A stretch of 64,000 nucleotides of DNA from DAOVRD01 sp964521715 (GCA_964521715.1 CAZFSS010000019.1:3821-67820); one strand, 5' to 3'; counted from the first letter of the stretch, positions 8,691-17,984 are shown. Numbers and translations: made by a program. The notes: generated by a model not told the origin, from the sequence alone.

Positions 8691-9248
8691 CTACGGCACG
8701 GGCCGAGGGCCGACATGGCCGAGCGCACGCCAGAGCTCGTTCCCGAACTGGTCCCTGGCCACGAAGTCGCCGCCGCCACCGGGACCCATGCCAATGCCGA
8801 GACGCTCGACCTTCTGGTCGTCATACAAGCTGAGGCCTGCGTTCTGACCGTCCCTGCGCACACCGACGGTGAGCCGCGGCCGTTCCTTGCCGTCGTAGAG
8901 GTCAAGGTGGTTTGTGTCTGTCCACGCGCCGAGGGCGACTTGCGTGTTCTGGTCGGCACTCGTGATGACGATACCGACCTGGTCCTCCGGGAGCATGCCG
9001 AGGACCATGCGGCTGTTGCCTTCTGGGTCGTTCACTATCAGGCCCGTGCCTTCAGGGCGAGCACCCAGCACGGCGTGCTCCCTGCCCTCGTCGTCCACGA
9101 CGACGAACATCCTGGCCTTGATGACCTGCGGTTGAGGTGCTCCCTGCTGCGCGTTGGCGGGCGCGCCGGCCAGTCGCTGGGCGACGAAGCCGCCCAGGAA
9201 CGCGGCGCCGACCATAGCCACCCAGACGAACCTTCTGCTTTGCCTCAC
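8691..9248 (-). CDS. Hypothetical exported or membrane-anchored protein
   Basis: About 185 residues. The N-terminus is basic (RQSRRF), followed by a hydrophobic stretch VWVAMVGAAFLGGFVAQRLA that is a signal peptide or anchor, then a secreted domain with repeated short beta-type phrases such as ARMFVVVDDEGREHAVLG, GLIVNDPEGNSRMVLG and PRLTVGVRRDGQNAGLSLYD. These read as a repeating 30-odd residue unit of predicted beta structure. I do not know a named family. The GTG at 9248 is chosen since GGGAGG lies about eight bases upstream and the preceding frame ends in the overlapping GTGA, which implies translational coupling. Confidence 0.6.
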   Translation of the reverse strand: MRQSRRFVWVAMVGAAFLGGFVAQRLAGAPANAQQGAPQPQVIKARMFVVVDDEGREHAVLGARPEGTGLIVNDPEGNSRMVLGMLPEDQVGIVITSADQNTQVALGAWTDTNHLDLYDGKERPRLTVGVRRDGQNAGLSLYDDQKVERLGIGMGPGGGGDFVARDQFGNELWRALGHVGPRPVP

Positions 9249-9706
9249 GCTCGACACCTCCCTGGTTCAGGGGTGCAATCCTCTGCAAGCCAGATGCGGA
9301 GCGCATCGACTGTGGTAGGTGCGGTCAAGGCCTCCTCGATCTGCGCGATGCCTGCGGCGTAGCGATCGCGCGCCTGCGCGAGCAGCGGCCAGAGCCTGGA
9401 GTTGCGGCCGGGGTCCTGCTCCAGCGACTGCCACCCGATCAGGCTGCCTCCCTCGTCCAACGCGTCCGCCTCCTCCCTCCTAGACCCGGCGGCGGAATGG
9501 ATGAGGCTGCGCTTCCTCGAGCGCAAAGGTCGCGCCGCCCCGACGACCGAGGCCCCCGAGACCCCCGGCAGGCCGTCGGTCGCGCCGTGACGGTCAGGAC
9601 AACCCGTCTTGCCTGGGCCAGGCTCCAGGAGTCGTCTGCTTCCGGGCGTCCACTCAGCCTTGCCACCCCCTTCTGTACAGCCAACGGGCCGTTGAGCTGC
9701 TCCCAA
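9245..9706 (-). CDS. Hypothetical protein, possibly frameshifted
   Basis: The last 70 codons look like a real protein (LDEGGSLIGWQSLEQDPG, AQARDRYAAGIAQIEEAL, WLAEDCTPEPGRC) and end in TGA overlapping the GTG start of the next gene by four bases. The first half is less convincing, and a different frame (around LAVQKGVARLSGRPEADD) is more protein-like there, so a frameshift or a later start is possible. It follows the CapA-like gene by eight bases and probably belongs to the same transcript. No family is recognised. Confidence 0.3.
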   Translation of the reverse strand: MGAAQRPVGCTEGGGKAEWTPGSRRLLEPGPGKTGCPDRHGATDGLPGVSGASVVGAARPLRSRKRSLIHSAAGSRREEADALDEGGSLIGWQSLEQDPGRNSRLWPLLAQARDRYAAGIAQIEEALTAPTTVDALRIWLAEDCTPEPGRCRA

Positions 9707-9714
9707 GGTGCAGG

Positions 9715-10938
9715 CTAAGGCGCGTGCGGCACGTCATCTCGGTGCCCTGGACGAGCCGCCTGGAACCGGTAGTTGGGCCTGCGATAGGGATCGGAATGGG
9801 TCCGCAGCCCTTCCCACTGCTCCCTGGCCATCTCAAGGATCTCCAACATGCAGTTGCGGTTCTCGGCAACGAGCACGGCCCGCCCGACCAGTTCCTCAAT
9901 CACGGGTCCGACGTCGCGCTCCGCGGCACTCCTAAGCAGGGAACCGAAGACCTCGGTCGCGCGCCGGCGCCATGTCTTGCGGATGAACTCTTCGTCTGCC
10001 AGCCAGCGGTCCAGTTGTGCGAAGTAAGACGTCAGGCGGTCGAGTTCCTCGCCCCGCGCAGGGTCGGGACGTTCCTCGGGAGGCCTAGCCATGAGACACG
10101 GGACGCGTTCGAAGGATCGGACGCCGTCACGATCCACCTCGACCAGGAGCACGAAGCTTTCAGCCGTGTGCGGGCCATTGCGTTGCATGTAGTCGTCGGA
10201 ATGGGCGCCGAAGACGAAGTTGCCCAGAGAATAGGCGATCAGCGCCCCATCGGCCATCTCCACGCCTTGCGGCACGTGTGGATGGTGTTCCAGTATGATG
10301 TCCGCCCCGGCCGCGGCGATGCGCCGCGAATGGGCCAGGCGAGCGGGAGCCGGCACGGGCATGAACTCAAGGTCGGCATGGATGGAGACAGTCAAGATGT
10401 CCACTTCGTGCTTGTGCTTGGCAACGTCCTCCAGCACCGTCTCCGGCTCATAATACGCCGGGCCCGGATTCGTTGCCCCCAGGGTCCAGTTACCGTCCTC
10501 GGCGTAACAAAGCAGGCCGAAGCTGAGCCCATCGCGCTCGAGCACTTGCATCTGTCGCGCTTCGTCCTGGGAGTAGCCCACGCCGCAAGCACGAATGCCC
10601 GCCTCTCGCAGGCACCGGCGGGTGTAGTCAAGGCCCATGGAGCCTGCATCAAGGACGTGGTTAGTGGCCAGGTTGAGGAAGTCGAAGCCTGCTCGGCGCA
10701 ACGCGGCCGCGCCGTCCGGGCCCGACACGACGGAGAGGGCCGCGGCCGGGTCCTTCTCCTCCGGCGGGAAGTCCGGGGGCAAGAACGGGAACTCGAAGTT
10801 GCCGAAGAGAGCTCTGGCGCGGTCCAGCACCGGCTGGACCTTCGCGAAGGCCCAGTCTGGTCCGTTCGCGGACAGAAACTCAGAGATGCCCGCATGGAAG
10901 GCGATGTCGCCGACTGCACCAAACGTCACCGTGCCCAT
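9715..10938 (-). CDS. CapA-like metallophosphatase domain protein
   Basis: The 407-residue protein matches the PGA_cap (CapA/PgsA) branch of the calcineurin-like fold: GAVGDIAFHAG at the N-terminus supplies the first metal-binding aspartate, GNFEFP the second set, NLATNHVLDAG the NH..D motif, and HPHVPQG the late histidines. CapA proteins take part in poly-gamma-glutamate capsule synthesis in Bacillus, but most homologues have unknown substrates. There is no signal peptide at this start. The ATG at 10938 follows AGGAG at good spacing; longer upstream extension is low-complexity and rejected. It leads a probable three-gene minus-strand unit. Confidence 0.8.
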   Translation of the reverse strand: MGTVTFGAVGDIAFHAGISEFLSANGPDWAFAKVQPVLDRARALFGNFEFPFLPPDFPPEEKDPAAALSVVSGPDGAAALRRAGFDFLNLATNHVLDAGSMGLDYTRRCLREAGIRACGVGYSQDEARQMQVLERDGLSFGLLCYAEDGNWTLGATNPGPAYYEPETVLEDVAKHKHEVDILTVSIHADLEFMPVPAPARLAHSRRIAAAGADIILEHHPHVPQGVEMADGALIAYSLGNFVFGAHSDDYMQRNGPHTAESFVLLVEVDRDGVRSFERVPCLMARPPEERPDPARGEELDRLTSYFAQLDRWLADEEFIRKTWRRRATEVFGSLLRSAAERDVGPVIEELVGRAVLVAENRNCMLEILEMAREQWEGLRTHSDPYRRPNYRFQAARPGHRDDVPHAP

Positions 10939-11383
10939 GGCTGCTCCTACGATGGAGAGTGGTCTCCACTCCGCAGGATACGCGACCGTCTGAGCAAGGA
11001 TGACCCTCTGGTCCGGCCTCAGGCCCATCGCCTGCGCCAGGCCCTGGCGCCGCCGTGCTCCCCATCTCGCAGTCTGCCACGGCAACCTGCCGGGCAGTCT
11101 ACGCGGTTGCTCTCGTTCTGTCCAACAGCTGGTGGAACGTGGCGAAGGGCGCCGGCGGGAGGTCAGCACGGGTTGCCGCGACAAGGCATCAGCTCGGCAG
11201 GTGCTGGCCCACCTGGTCAAGCGCGCCGAGCAGGTGAAGGCCGGCATCATCCAACCGGGCGCGGGGCCTACAGGGATTCCGGCTGGACAGCGGCAGGCAA
11301 AGACGTACAATGCTGCGCAGAAGGGCGCAGGGGGCGCCATCCTACGACAAGAGTGTCGGAGCCAGCTTGAAAGGGCTCAAGCA
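10939..11383. other. Intergenic between divergent genes, nothing firm
   Basis: This stretch separates the CapA-like gene (minus) from a zinc-ribbon gene (plus). It should hold both promoters, but I cannot pick out clear -35/-10 pairs. A plus-strand frame runs through it but lacks a start with a ribosome site before 11384. Confidence 0.35.
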
Positions 11384-11806
11384 ATGGGACTGGTGAAATG
11401 CACAGGCTGCGGGAGAACCGTTGATTCGTACGCCGACGTTTGCCCGCACTGCGGCGCAACGGTCCCCCAGCTGGCGGGGCTGCCCGGTGCCAGTGTCATC
11501 TGGATCTGCTACTCGCTTTTTTGGCTATTCATCGGCGCGAGCACGGTCGCTCTGTGGTTCGTTTGGTCCAGTTCCGATGGGGAGCCGGGCACGCGGCTCG
11601 CCGTCAGTCGCCTCTCCATCTTTGGCATTGCCACGGCCTTTGGGCTTCTCATCAGTGGCACGATCATTGACATTCTGCCCAGGGTACTTCGTGCCGTTCA
11701 AGCCGTGCACCACGCTGCCGAAGGACGTACTGCCAAGGTGCCGGAATCCAACGCAGACGAGAAGTCTACCGGGCAAGGCGCTGAATCCAGAACAAGTCCC
11801 GCCTGA
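11384..11806 (+). CDS. Zinc-ribbon protein with membrane segments
   Basis: A 140-residue protein with an N-terminal zinc ribbon, CTGCGRTVDSYADVCPHCG (two CxxC pairs, residues 5-23), and two hydrophobic segments: VIWICYSLFWLFIGASTVAL (about 37-56) and FGIATAFGLLISGTIIDIL (about 78-96). The tail is polar. This layout is common among uncharacterised membrane proteins with cytoplasmic zinc ribbons. The ribosome site before the ATG is weak. It precedes a glycosidase gene by about 220 bases. Confidence 0.6.
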   Translation: MGLVKCTGCGRTVDSYADVCPHCGATVPQLAGLPGASVIWICYSLFWLFIGASTVALWFVWSSSDGEPGTRLAVSRLSIFGIATAFGLLISGTIIDILPRVLRAVQAVHHAAEGRTAKVPESNADEKSTGQGAESRTSPA

Positions 11807-12030
11807 AGGAGGCGGGGGAACTGAGCGATCGGTGGCACGTGAGTATTGTCCTAAGTTACTGACCATCAAGAACATGCAAGTAACGACCTCGCGCCGGAGG
11901 GAGGCCGACGCCAAGGGCGGGACCCGGGAAGTGACGGTCCGGTCTTGCCACTGCGAAACGTGCCATTGCTTCGTGCGCAGCGAAGCGTCAGAGGCGGAGG
12001 CGAATACCATTGGTTCACGAGGTGATGGCG

Positions 12031-14730
12031 ATGGATCTGAGCCGGGCGGTGCTGTGCGGGCTGGCGCTCGCAGCGGCGGGATACGCGGCCGCGGGAGCTG
12101 AGTCGCTGGTCTACAACGGTTCGTTCCAGACTGTGGGCGCGAAGCCCGGCGAGCTGGCCGGCTGGATGGCAACCGGGCGCGCGGAGATCCAACAGACGCT
12201 GACGGCCGTCCAGGACCCCGAGAGCGAGACCGTGGCGCAGCTGACGTGCACGCGTTTCGTCGGCGGCACCCCGGACAGCCATGTCATGCTCGCCCAGGTC
12301 GGCCACGTCGGCCTCAAGCGCGGCCAGTGGTACAAGCTCGATCTCTGGGCGCGCTCCTCCGACATTGGAGCGGGCGTCGTGCGCGTCGCGCTCTCGAACA
12401 CGCGCGATTGGAGCAACACCGGCCTCTCCGGCTCGTTCGTGCCGCCGGACCGATGGGAGCACGAAGAGTTCGTCTTCCGCGCGAGCCAGGACCTTACGCC
12501 CGCAGACAGCCGCCGCCAGATCTGGTTCCCGAGCACCGGCACGCTCTGGGTGAGTGACGTGTCCCTCACGGAATCTGCGCCTGTCGCGCGCAGATGGTCC
12601 CCGTCGCTCTCTGTCGTGGGCGTGAGCAACGCGCTGCCCAACAGCAGCTTCGAGTGCGGCGGGACGGGCTGGGGCTCCACGGCGCTGGGCATCCCCGGCT
12701 GGGGCGCGCAGGTCTTCGAGCGCCTCGGCGAGTGGGACCGCACGCGCGGGTTCCACGGCGGCGCAAGCTGGAAGCTGTCCCTCGCGCCCGACAAGCTGTC
12801 GCAAGTCTACCACGACTATTACGACCCCGTCGCGTACGGCGTCCGGGCGCTGCTTCTCGGCCATGAGGGCTGGGTCGAGGTGGAGCCTGGGCAGACGTAT
12901 GTATTCTCTTCATATGTCCAGGCCGACCGTGCGGACACGCCCGTCCGCATCCTCGTGCGCGAGGCCGACGGGCCGCAACACGAGCAGGCTTTCCGCGTCG
13001 GCGCTGACTGGCAGCGCGTCGAGCTGGCCTTCAAGGCGGAGGCGCGCTACGCCTGCGGCTTCGTCGGGCTGGATCTGCGCGAGGCAGCCAAGCCCGAGGG
13101 GACGCTCTGGATTGACGCCGTGCAGTTCGAGCAGGGCCCGAAGGCGATGGCCTACGCGCCGCGCTCGGAAGTCGAGGCGTTCGTTGAGACGGACAAGGCC
13201 GGCAACATCTTCACCGACCCCGCCGCAGGCATGGCCCTCCGCATCCGGGCCTTCAACGCATCGGGCGCTCAGCGCGCGGCGAAGGCCGTCCTCCGCATCA
13301 CGGACTTCATGGACAGGCCGGCCCAGGAGGTCGCGTGGCAGGCCGACATCCCTGCGGGCAGCGCCGCGCGGGCCGAATACCTGCGCGTCCTGGCCGGGCA
13401 ACGCGGCTTCTTCCGGGTGAGCCGCGACGCCGAAGGGCAGCCGCCCCAGAGCCTGCGGTGCGCCGTCATCGAGCCCTCGCCCGAGCCCGACAGCGTGTTC
13501 GGCATGAACCACGCCTTCTCCGCCCGGTTCGCGCTGGAACTTGCGCAAGCGGCCGGCCTGCGCTGGTGGCGCGACTGGTCGGACAAGTGGCAGACTGTCC
13601 AGCCCAAGCCGGACGGCTTCGACTTCAGCATCCCGGACGTGCAGATCAACCGCGTCCTCGACGCGGGCGGCAACGTGCTGGTGCTGTTTCCTTTCCCCTC
13701 GGCCATCTGGGCGACGAAGGCCGACGCGGCGCAGGTCGCAGCCGCCGCCGGCAATAACGCCTACCTGAAGGAGCGCCTCCCGACTGCCTACAAGCCCGCG
13801 AAGCTCGACGGCTTTGCGAACTACGTGAAGGCGAGCGTGGCGCACTACAAGGCGCGCATCCACGTCTACGAAGTCCTGAACGAGCCGTTGTTCACGAACT
13901 ACTCGCTCCCCGCCGAGTTCGGCTACAAGACGGAGGACTACGTGGACATGCTGCGCACGGCCTACAGGGCTGCCAAGGAGGCGGACCCGGGATGCGCCGT
14001 CGTCGGCGGCCTGAGCTGCCCGCCGGGCATGCAGTGGGTCGAGGTGGACGGCAGGCGCTATGAGGCTGGCGTGAGGCAGTTCATCGCCCTGGACGGCCTG
14101 AAGTGGTGCGATATCCTCAATTACCACATGTACCCTGAAAGGGGCCGCGCCGAGGTCTGCGACGCCCAATTGCGCGCGCCTGCCGAAGCGATGCGCGCCC
14201 GCGGCCAGGAGAAGCCAATCTGGATGACGGAGTTCGGCATCTACGCGGAGGACGACCCGCCGTTCACGCCGTACGGGTTCGGCGACGGCGCGATGGAAGG
14301 GGCGAGGCGGAGGAACGAACTGGCCGTGGCGGGGGACCTGGCCCGCTACGCCGCCATCTTCTGCGCCTACGACGTGCGGAAGGTCTTTTACCACGCCGGG
14401 ACGTGCGCGGGCCTGCACGAGTCGAACGCGGAGAACATGTTCTTCGAGTACGGCGGCGCGCCGCGCAAGCAGTACGCCGCGCAGGCGGAGCTTTCCCGCC
14501 TGATCGGCACGGACGTAGAGTTCGTGCGGAAGTGGGAGAAGCCGGAGGGGCTCCAGGCGTACGAGTTCAGGTCGCGCGGGCGGACGGTCGTCATTGCGTG
14601 GACGCGGCGGGCGGACTTCACGCTCGACGTGCCGGCCGGGATGCGGGCGCTGGACCTGATGGGCAACCCGCTGCCGGCCGGGCCGGTGAAGCTCGCGGAC
14701 GTTCCAGTCTACCTGGTCAGCGGGACGTAG
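12031..14730 (+). CDS. Secreted clan GH-A glycoside hydrolase, multidomain
   Basis: The 899-residue protein begins with a signal peptide (MDLSRAVLCGLALAAAGYAA). Two beta-sandwich carbohydrate-binding-like modules follow (about 25-180 and 200-370, each opening with a LVYNGSFQ or LPNSSFECGG phrase), then a linker and a TIM-barrel catalytic domain from about 490. The barrel carries E618 in YEVLNEPLF, the acid/base Glu of the NEP motif, and E734 in IWMTEFGIY, the likely nucleophile, as in GH39/GH5-type clan A retaining enzymes. The exact family and the substrate are not clear. The ATG at 12031 follows GAGG at eight bases and opens the signal peptide directly; upstream codons are rejected. Confidence 0.75.
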   Translation: MDLSRAVLCGLALAAAGYAAAGAESLVYNGSFQTVGAKPGELAGWMATGRAEIQQTLTAVQDPESETVAQLTCTRFVGGTPDSHVMLAQVGHVGLKRGQWYKLDLWARSSDIGAGVVRVALSNTRDWSNTGLSGSFVPPDRWEHEEFVFRASQDLTPADSRRQIWFPSTGTLWVSDVSLTESAPVARRWSPSLSVVGVSNALPNSSFECGGTGWGSTALGIPGWGAQVFERLGEWDRTRGFHGGASWKLSLAPDKLSQVYHDYYDPVAYGVRALLLGHEGWVEVEPGQTYVFSSYVQADRADTPVRILVREADGPQHEQAFRVGADWQRVELAFKAEARYACGFVGLDLREAAKPEGTLWIDAVQFEQGPKAMAYAPRSEVEAFVETDKAGNIFTDPAAGMALRIRAFNASGAQRAAKAVLRITDFMDRPAQEVAWQADIPAGSAARAEYLRVLAGQRGFFRVSRDAEGQPPQSLRCAVIEPSPEPDSVFGMNHAFSARFALELAQAAGLRWWRDWSDKWQTVQPKPDGFDFSIPDVQINRVLDAGGNVLVLFPFPSAIWATKADAAQVAAAAGNNAYLKERLPTAYKPAKLDGFANYVKASVAHYKARIHVYEVLNEPLFTNYSLPAEFGYKTEDYVDMLRTAYRAAKEADPGCAVVGGLSCPPGMQWVEVDGRRYEAGVRQFIALDGLKWCDILNYHMYPERGRAEVCDAQLRAPAEAMRARGQEKPIWMTEFGIYAEDDPPFTPYGFGDGAMEGARRRNELAVAGDLARYAAIFCAYDVRKVFYHAGTCAGLHESNAENMFFEYGGAPRKQYAAQAELSRLIGTDVEFVRKWEKPEGLQAYEFRSRGRTVVIAWTRRADFTLDVPAGMRALDLMGNPLPAGPVKLADVPVYLVSGT

Positions 14731-14820
14731 CGCTCAAGGCGGTTGCCGTCGGCTTCACATGCCTGCGGCGGCCAGCCATCGCCTCTGGGCCATCTCTGCC
14801 TGCGATCCCAGCTACAGAGA

Positions 14821-14946
14821 GGGTCCGCCCGCGTAGCCCGAGCCGCGGTGCGCCACGCCCCTCTCGACCTCACGATGCACATCTGCACCGACCCCAGCCT
14901 GCTGGACGTCGCGGGGCGATGGCGGCTCTGCCAGACCTCTCTCTGA
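14821..14946 (+). pseudogene. Tyrosine recombinase C-terminal relic 1
   Basis: The frame reads ARAAVRHAPLDLTMHICTDP then SLLDVAG, which is the end of a phage-type integrase (box with RH, then the tyrosine turn). The catalytic tyrosine position, Y in the TMNVYTDP of the second relic at 18.4 kb, is Cys here. Nothing upstream resembles the rest of an integrase. It is an inactive remnant. Confidence 0.65.
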
Positions 14947-14996
14947 GAACGCACGGTGTGTTTGCAGAGCGCCTGACTGCGAAAGCGGGAAAGGCT

Positions 14997-15020
14997 TGAC
15001 ATCGGCGGCCGCCGATGTCA
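14997..15020. promoter_or_regulatory. 24-bp perfect palindrome overlapping a TTGACA
   Basis: The arms TGACATCGGCGG and CCGCCGATGTCA are exact reverse complements with no spacer. TTGACA at 14996-15001 overlaps the left edge, but no good -10 follows at 16-18 bases. No T-tract is present, so it is not a typical terminator. A dimeric regulator could bind here, or a hairpin could form. Confidence 0.4.
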
Positions 15021-15086
15021 GGCTGATGGCATGGCCCGGGGGAGTCCTCGACTCTCTAAGGCAGGCATCATCAGTAAGGCAGTCAG

Positions 15087-15305
15087 ATGGCAAGGACGCG
15101 AAAGGTATCATCAGGGAAGCAGCAATGGAGGCTCTACGGGCCTCCGCGGCCGCCCAGACGCGAGACGGTAGAGGCAGTGACTTGGTGGGACTTCGGCGGC
15201 CCTTCCTTCTTCGCGCGTGGCGGCATGGTGCATGCGGGTCTGCGGCCGAAGGAAGGCTACCGACGCCTGAAGGCGTTGCTCGATGCCGGGGGGGGAGCGG
15301 ACGTC
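15087..15305 (+). pseudogene. Glycoside hydrolase C-terminal fragment (GH10-like)
   Basis: Within this frame, EAVTWWDFGGPSFF, AGLRPKEGYRRLKALLDA resembles the closing strand and helix of GH10/GH39-type barrels (WWDF, then a leucine-rich segment with KP.Y..L). Nothing upstream forms a barrel, so this is the tail of a lost gene. It lies between an integrase relic and the aminotransferase gene. Confidence 0.4.
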
Positions 15306-15420
15306 GGCGGCGATGTGGGCCCTGCCGAATTCGATGTGCGGCAATGGACGGCCCTGGCCGCAGATCGGGTCGTGGAGACCCGTGGATTCCGGAGTGCATC
15401 TGCTGATAGGGAGAGCCCCG

Positions 15421-16671
15421 ATGACGGCCGAAAGCTTAGCGATTGACGGAGGCACACCGGTGAGGACAGCTCCCTTCCCTGAGCGTCGCCCCTTCGGCCC
15501 TGAGGAGGAGGAGCAGGTGGTGCAGGCGCTGCGGTCGCAGAACCTGTTCTACCCCGCCGGCAGGAAGGTGTATGAGTTCCTCGAGCAGTTCCGCGCGCTC
15601 TACGGAGTGGAGCACGTGGTTCCCAGCAGCAGCGGCACTTCAGCCATCCATGTGGCGCTGGGGGCGGTGGACCCCGACCCGGGCCAGGAGGTGATCGTCA
15701 CTCCCGTCAGCGATATGGGTTCGGTAGCGCCGATCTTGCTGTGCAATTGCATCCCCGTGTTCGCCGATGTTGACCCGGCCACGTTCAATCTGGACCCCCA
15801 CGATGTGGCGGACAAGATCACCGACCGCACCCGGGCCATCATCGCCGTGCACTGCTGGGGCCGGCCGGCCGAGATGGACGAGATATGCCAGGTCGCCCGC
15901 GAGCGCGACATCGCGGTGATAGAGGACTGCGCGCAGTCGCATTACATCCGCTACAAGGGCCGGCTGACGGGCACCATCGGCCAGCTGGGCGCCTTCAGCT
16001 TCCAGCAGTCCAAGCATATGACCTGCGGGGACGGGGGCGCCACCATCGTCAACGACCAGGCGCTCGCCCGCCGGGCCCACCTGTATGTGGACAAAGGCTG
16101 CGACTGGACCCCGGACCGCAAGTACCGGCTTCAGTATGCCTTCCTTGCGCCCTGCTACCGCATGACCGAGCTGCAGGGGGCAGTGCTGCTGGCGCAAGTG
16201 GCCAAGCTGCCCGAGGTGGTTCGCAGGCGCACCCGTCTGGGCGACATGCTCACCTCTCTGATCTCGGACGTGCCCGGCGTGATCCCCCCTCTCCCTTCTG
16301 ACGACGACCACGGGCACGGCTACTGGGCCTATGCGTTCCGGGTGGACGAGGACGCTCTGGGGGCCACATGCGACGAGTTCAAGAGAGCGGTTCAGGCCGA
16401 AGGGGTGGGCGTCAGCGCCTGGATCGGAAAGCCCCTCTACATGTTCGAATCCCTTGCCGAGAAGATCACCTACGGCGCCTCGCACTATCCCTTCGAGGAC
16501 CGCCCGGACGTGGAGTACGGTGAAGGGCTCTGTCCCCGGGCCGAGGAGGCGTGCCGGCAACTTGCCGTGATCTGGCTCAATGAGGAGTGGTCCGAGGCCG
16601 ACATCCGCGACGCGGCCCGGGCTATACGCAAGGTGGCCGAGGGTCTCCGGGCACGCAAGCGGCAGACATGA
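15421..16671 (+). CDS. DegT/DnrJ/EryC1/StrS family aminotransferase
   Basis: The 416-residue protein is a fold-type I PLP aminotransferase of the sugar/aminocyclitol type. SSSGTSAIHVAL (near residue 68) binds the cofactor phosphate, EDCAQSHYIRYKG holds the conserved Asp, and K198 in FSFQQSKHMTCGDGG is the internal aldimine lysine. The final part (YWAYAFRVDED and on) shows the usual C-terminal domain. Members aminate keto-sugars for surface glycans or antibiotics; the substrate cannot be told. The ATG at 15421 follows GGGAG. No nucleotide-sugar genes are adjacent; a convergent alpha/alpha-toroid gene lies downstream. Confidence 0.88.
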   Translation: MTAESLAIDGGTPVRTAPFPERRPFGPEEEEQVVQALRSQNLFYPAGRKVYEFLEQFRALYGVEHVVPSSSGTSAIHVALGAVDPDPGQEVIVTPVSDMGSVAPILLCNCIPVFADVDPATFNLDPHDVADKITDRTRAIIAVHCWGRPAEMDEICQVARERDIAVIEDCAQSHYIRYKGRLTGTIGQLGAFSFQQSKHMTCGDGGATIVNDQALARRAHLYVDKGCDWTPDRKYRLQYAFLAPCYRMTELQGAVLLAQVAKLPEVVRRRTRLGDMLTSLISDVPGVIPPLPSDDDHGHGYWAYAFRVDEDALGATCDEFKRAVQAEGVGVSAWIGKPLYMFESLAEKITYGASHYPFEDRPDVEYGEGLCPRAEEACRQLAVIWLNEEWSEADIRDAARAIRKVAEGLRARKRQT

Positions 16672-16808
16672 GGCGAGGCGTGAGGACGCCTCCGGCGAAG
16701 ACGGCGGCCAGCGGACCGCTCAGGTCAGCCAGTTGAGCTCGGGCAAGACGAAGTAATGGTCGCTCGGGTAGCGTCCGCGGTGCGCGCCTACCAAGACGGT
16801 CGATGCTC

Positions 16809-17975
16809 TCATCGCGATGCTGCCCTCTGGGGGGGCTGTTCAGACTGACCCGACCGGTCCAAGTGGTTTGTCCAGAACTGCATCCCAGGGCACCGGACGA
16901 ACCGCCAGGGCACTCGCGCCAAGGGATGGCCTTGCAGCGCTTTGCCGATAAGTGCCAGGGAAAGCAAGCGGAACCAGGTCGGGAACATTGCCCCTTGCCC
17001 CGCCCGGCTCTTCAGCTCGTCGTGGCCGTACCGGAATAGCTGATCGCGAATGAAGGCGAAGCCACCGTCGGCAGTCTGGTTGGTTACCACCCAGTCGGCG
17101 GCTCGTGCCAAAGCTGTCTCGATATCAGCGCGGCGGTAGCCCGTCACTTGCACCATCCTGCAGAGCGGATCAATGGAATCGATATCCTCGCACGCGCTGG
17201 ACTTGTACGGGTCGTTGCTGTTGTGCACGCCCCAGCCAAAGCCGCCGACGGGATTCTGCGTGGCCAGGACGGTGTCAATGGCACGTTCGACGTAGGGCAC
17301 CGGGCGCCGATCGTAGAAGAACAGCAGCCACCAATGATAGGCGGCCTGCACCGCATGGCTCCGCCACACAGGATCTGCAATATCCAATGCTCCCCAAACG
17401 CCGGTCTTAGGGCTGATGTGGTGCTCGCACAGCCACTCCAGGAGCACGCTGACAGCCCTGCCGGCGGCGGCTCCGTCCTGGAGATCGCGCTCGTACTGGA
17501 GCAGCGTGCCGATGTTCAGGACCTCGTTGCCGGTCCAGCCTACGCGCCGGGCCCAGTCACGGCCCTCCAGCCAGCACACAAGGGAGTCAACACTGCGCCA
17601 CGGCTCCAGGAAGCGCATTGTCTTTCGGGCTACGCCACCAAGGCAGGCCAGGGCGGCGATGACATGGCAGGTCAGGTGCGGCCGGCCGCACCAGAGCGGG
17701 TCGTTTTCATACCAGCCTTGGTTGAAGATGACGGGGTCGCGGTACAAGCCATCGTCGTCCTGGTGCCGGTTCAGGTACTCGATCCATGCCTCCCGCTCGC
17801 CATCATCCAGGCGGTCCAGCTCACCCAGCAGCGATAGTATCATCGCCGCGTAGGCCGAGGAGTAAAGCGTAGGCTTTTCCACCGAGAGGGAATAGCGGAA
17901 TGCCCCCGCTCCGGCCCCCGCGAGCCGATGGCGAGTGACGAATGTCAAGATCCTGTCCTGAAGAGATTCAGTCAT
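16809..17975 (-). CDS. Terpenoid-cyclase/prenyltransferase-like alpha/alpha-toroid protein
   Basis: About 388 residues made mainly of repeated helical pairs typical of the squalene-cyclase/protein prenyltransferase toroid, with repeat-like phrases: YLNRHQDDDGLYRDP, LATQNPVGGFGWG and VVTNQTADGGFAFIRD each hold the Q/N...GGF turn of a QW-type repeat. No DXDD protonation motif of squalene-hopene cyclase is visible and there is no signal peptide, so it may be a non-catalytic or hydrolytic member. The ATG at 17975 precedes the conserved part; a second ATG lies nine bases upstream. It is convergent with the aminotransferase gene. Confidence 0.65.
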   Translation of the reverse strand: MTESLQDRILTFVTRHRLAGAGAGAFRYSLSVEKPTLYSSAYAAMILSLLGELDRLDDGEREAWIEYLNRHQDDDGLYRDPVIFNQGWYENDPLWCGRPHLTCHVIAALACLGGVARKTMRFLEPWRSVDSLVCWLEGRDWARRVGWTGNEVLNIGTLLQYERDLQDGAAAGRAVSVLLEWLCEHHISPKTGVWGALDIADPVWRSHAVQAAYHWWLLFFYDRRPVPYVERAIDTVLATQNPVGGFGWGVHNSNDPYKSSACEDIDSIDPLCRMVQVTGYRRADIETALARAADWVVTNQTADGGFAFIRDQLFRYGHDELKSRAGQGAMFPTWFRLLSLALIGKALQGHPLARVPWRFVRCPGMQFWTNHLDRSGQSEQPPQRAASR

Positions 17976-17984
17976 AGTCCTCAT

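Noticed and set aside
9724..11370. A 548-codon plus-strand open frame opposite the CapA-like gene
   Set aside because: The minus strand has the metallophosphatase motifs and a good ribosome site; the plus frame shows no domain.
12910..14418. A 502-codon minus-strand frame inside the glycosidase gene
   Set aside because: It is antisense to the signal peptide-bearing GH-A gene and has no recognisable domain.
16828..16850. Third copy of the GGGGGTTGTTCAACAG module
   Set aside because: GGGGGGCTGTTCAGACTG is similar but differs at several positions and lies inside the end of a coding region; likely chance.
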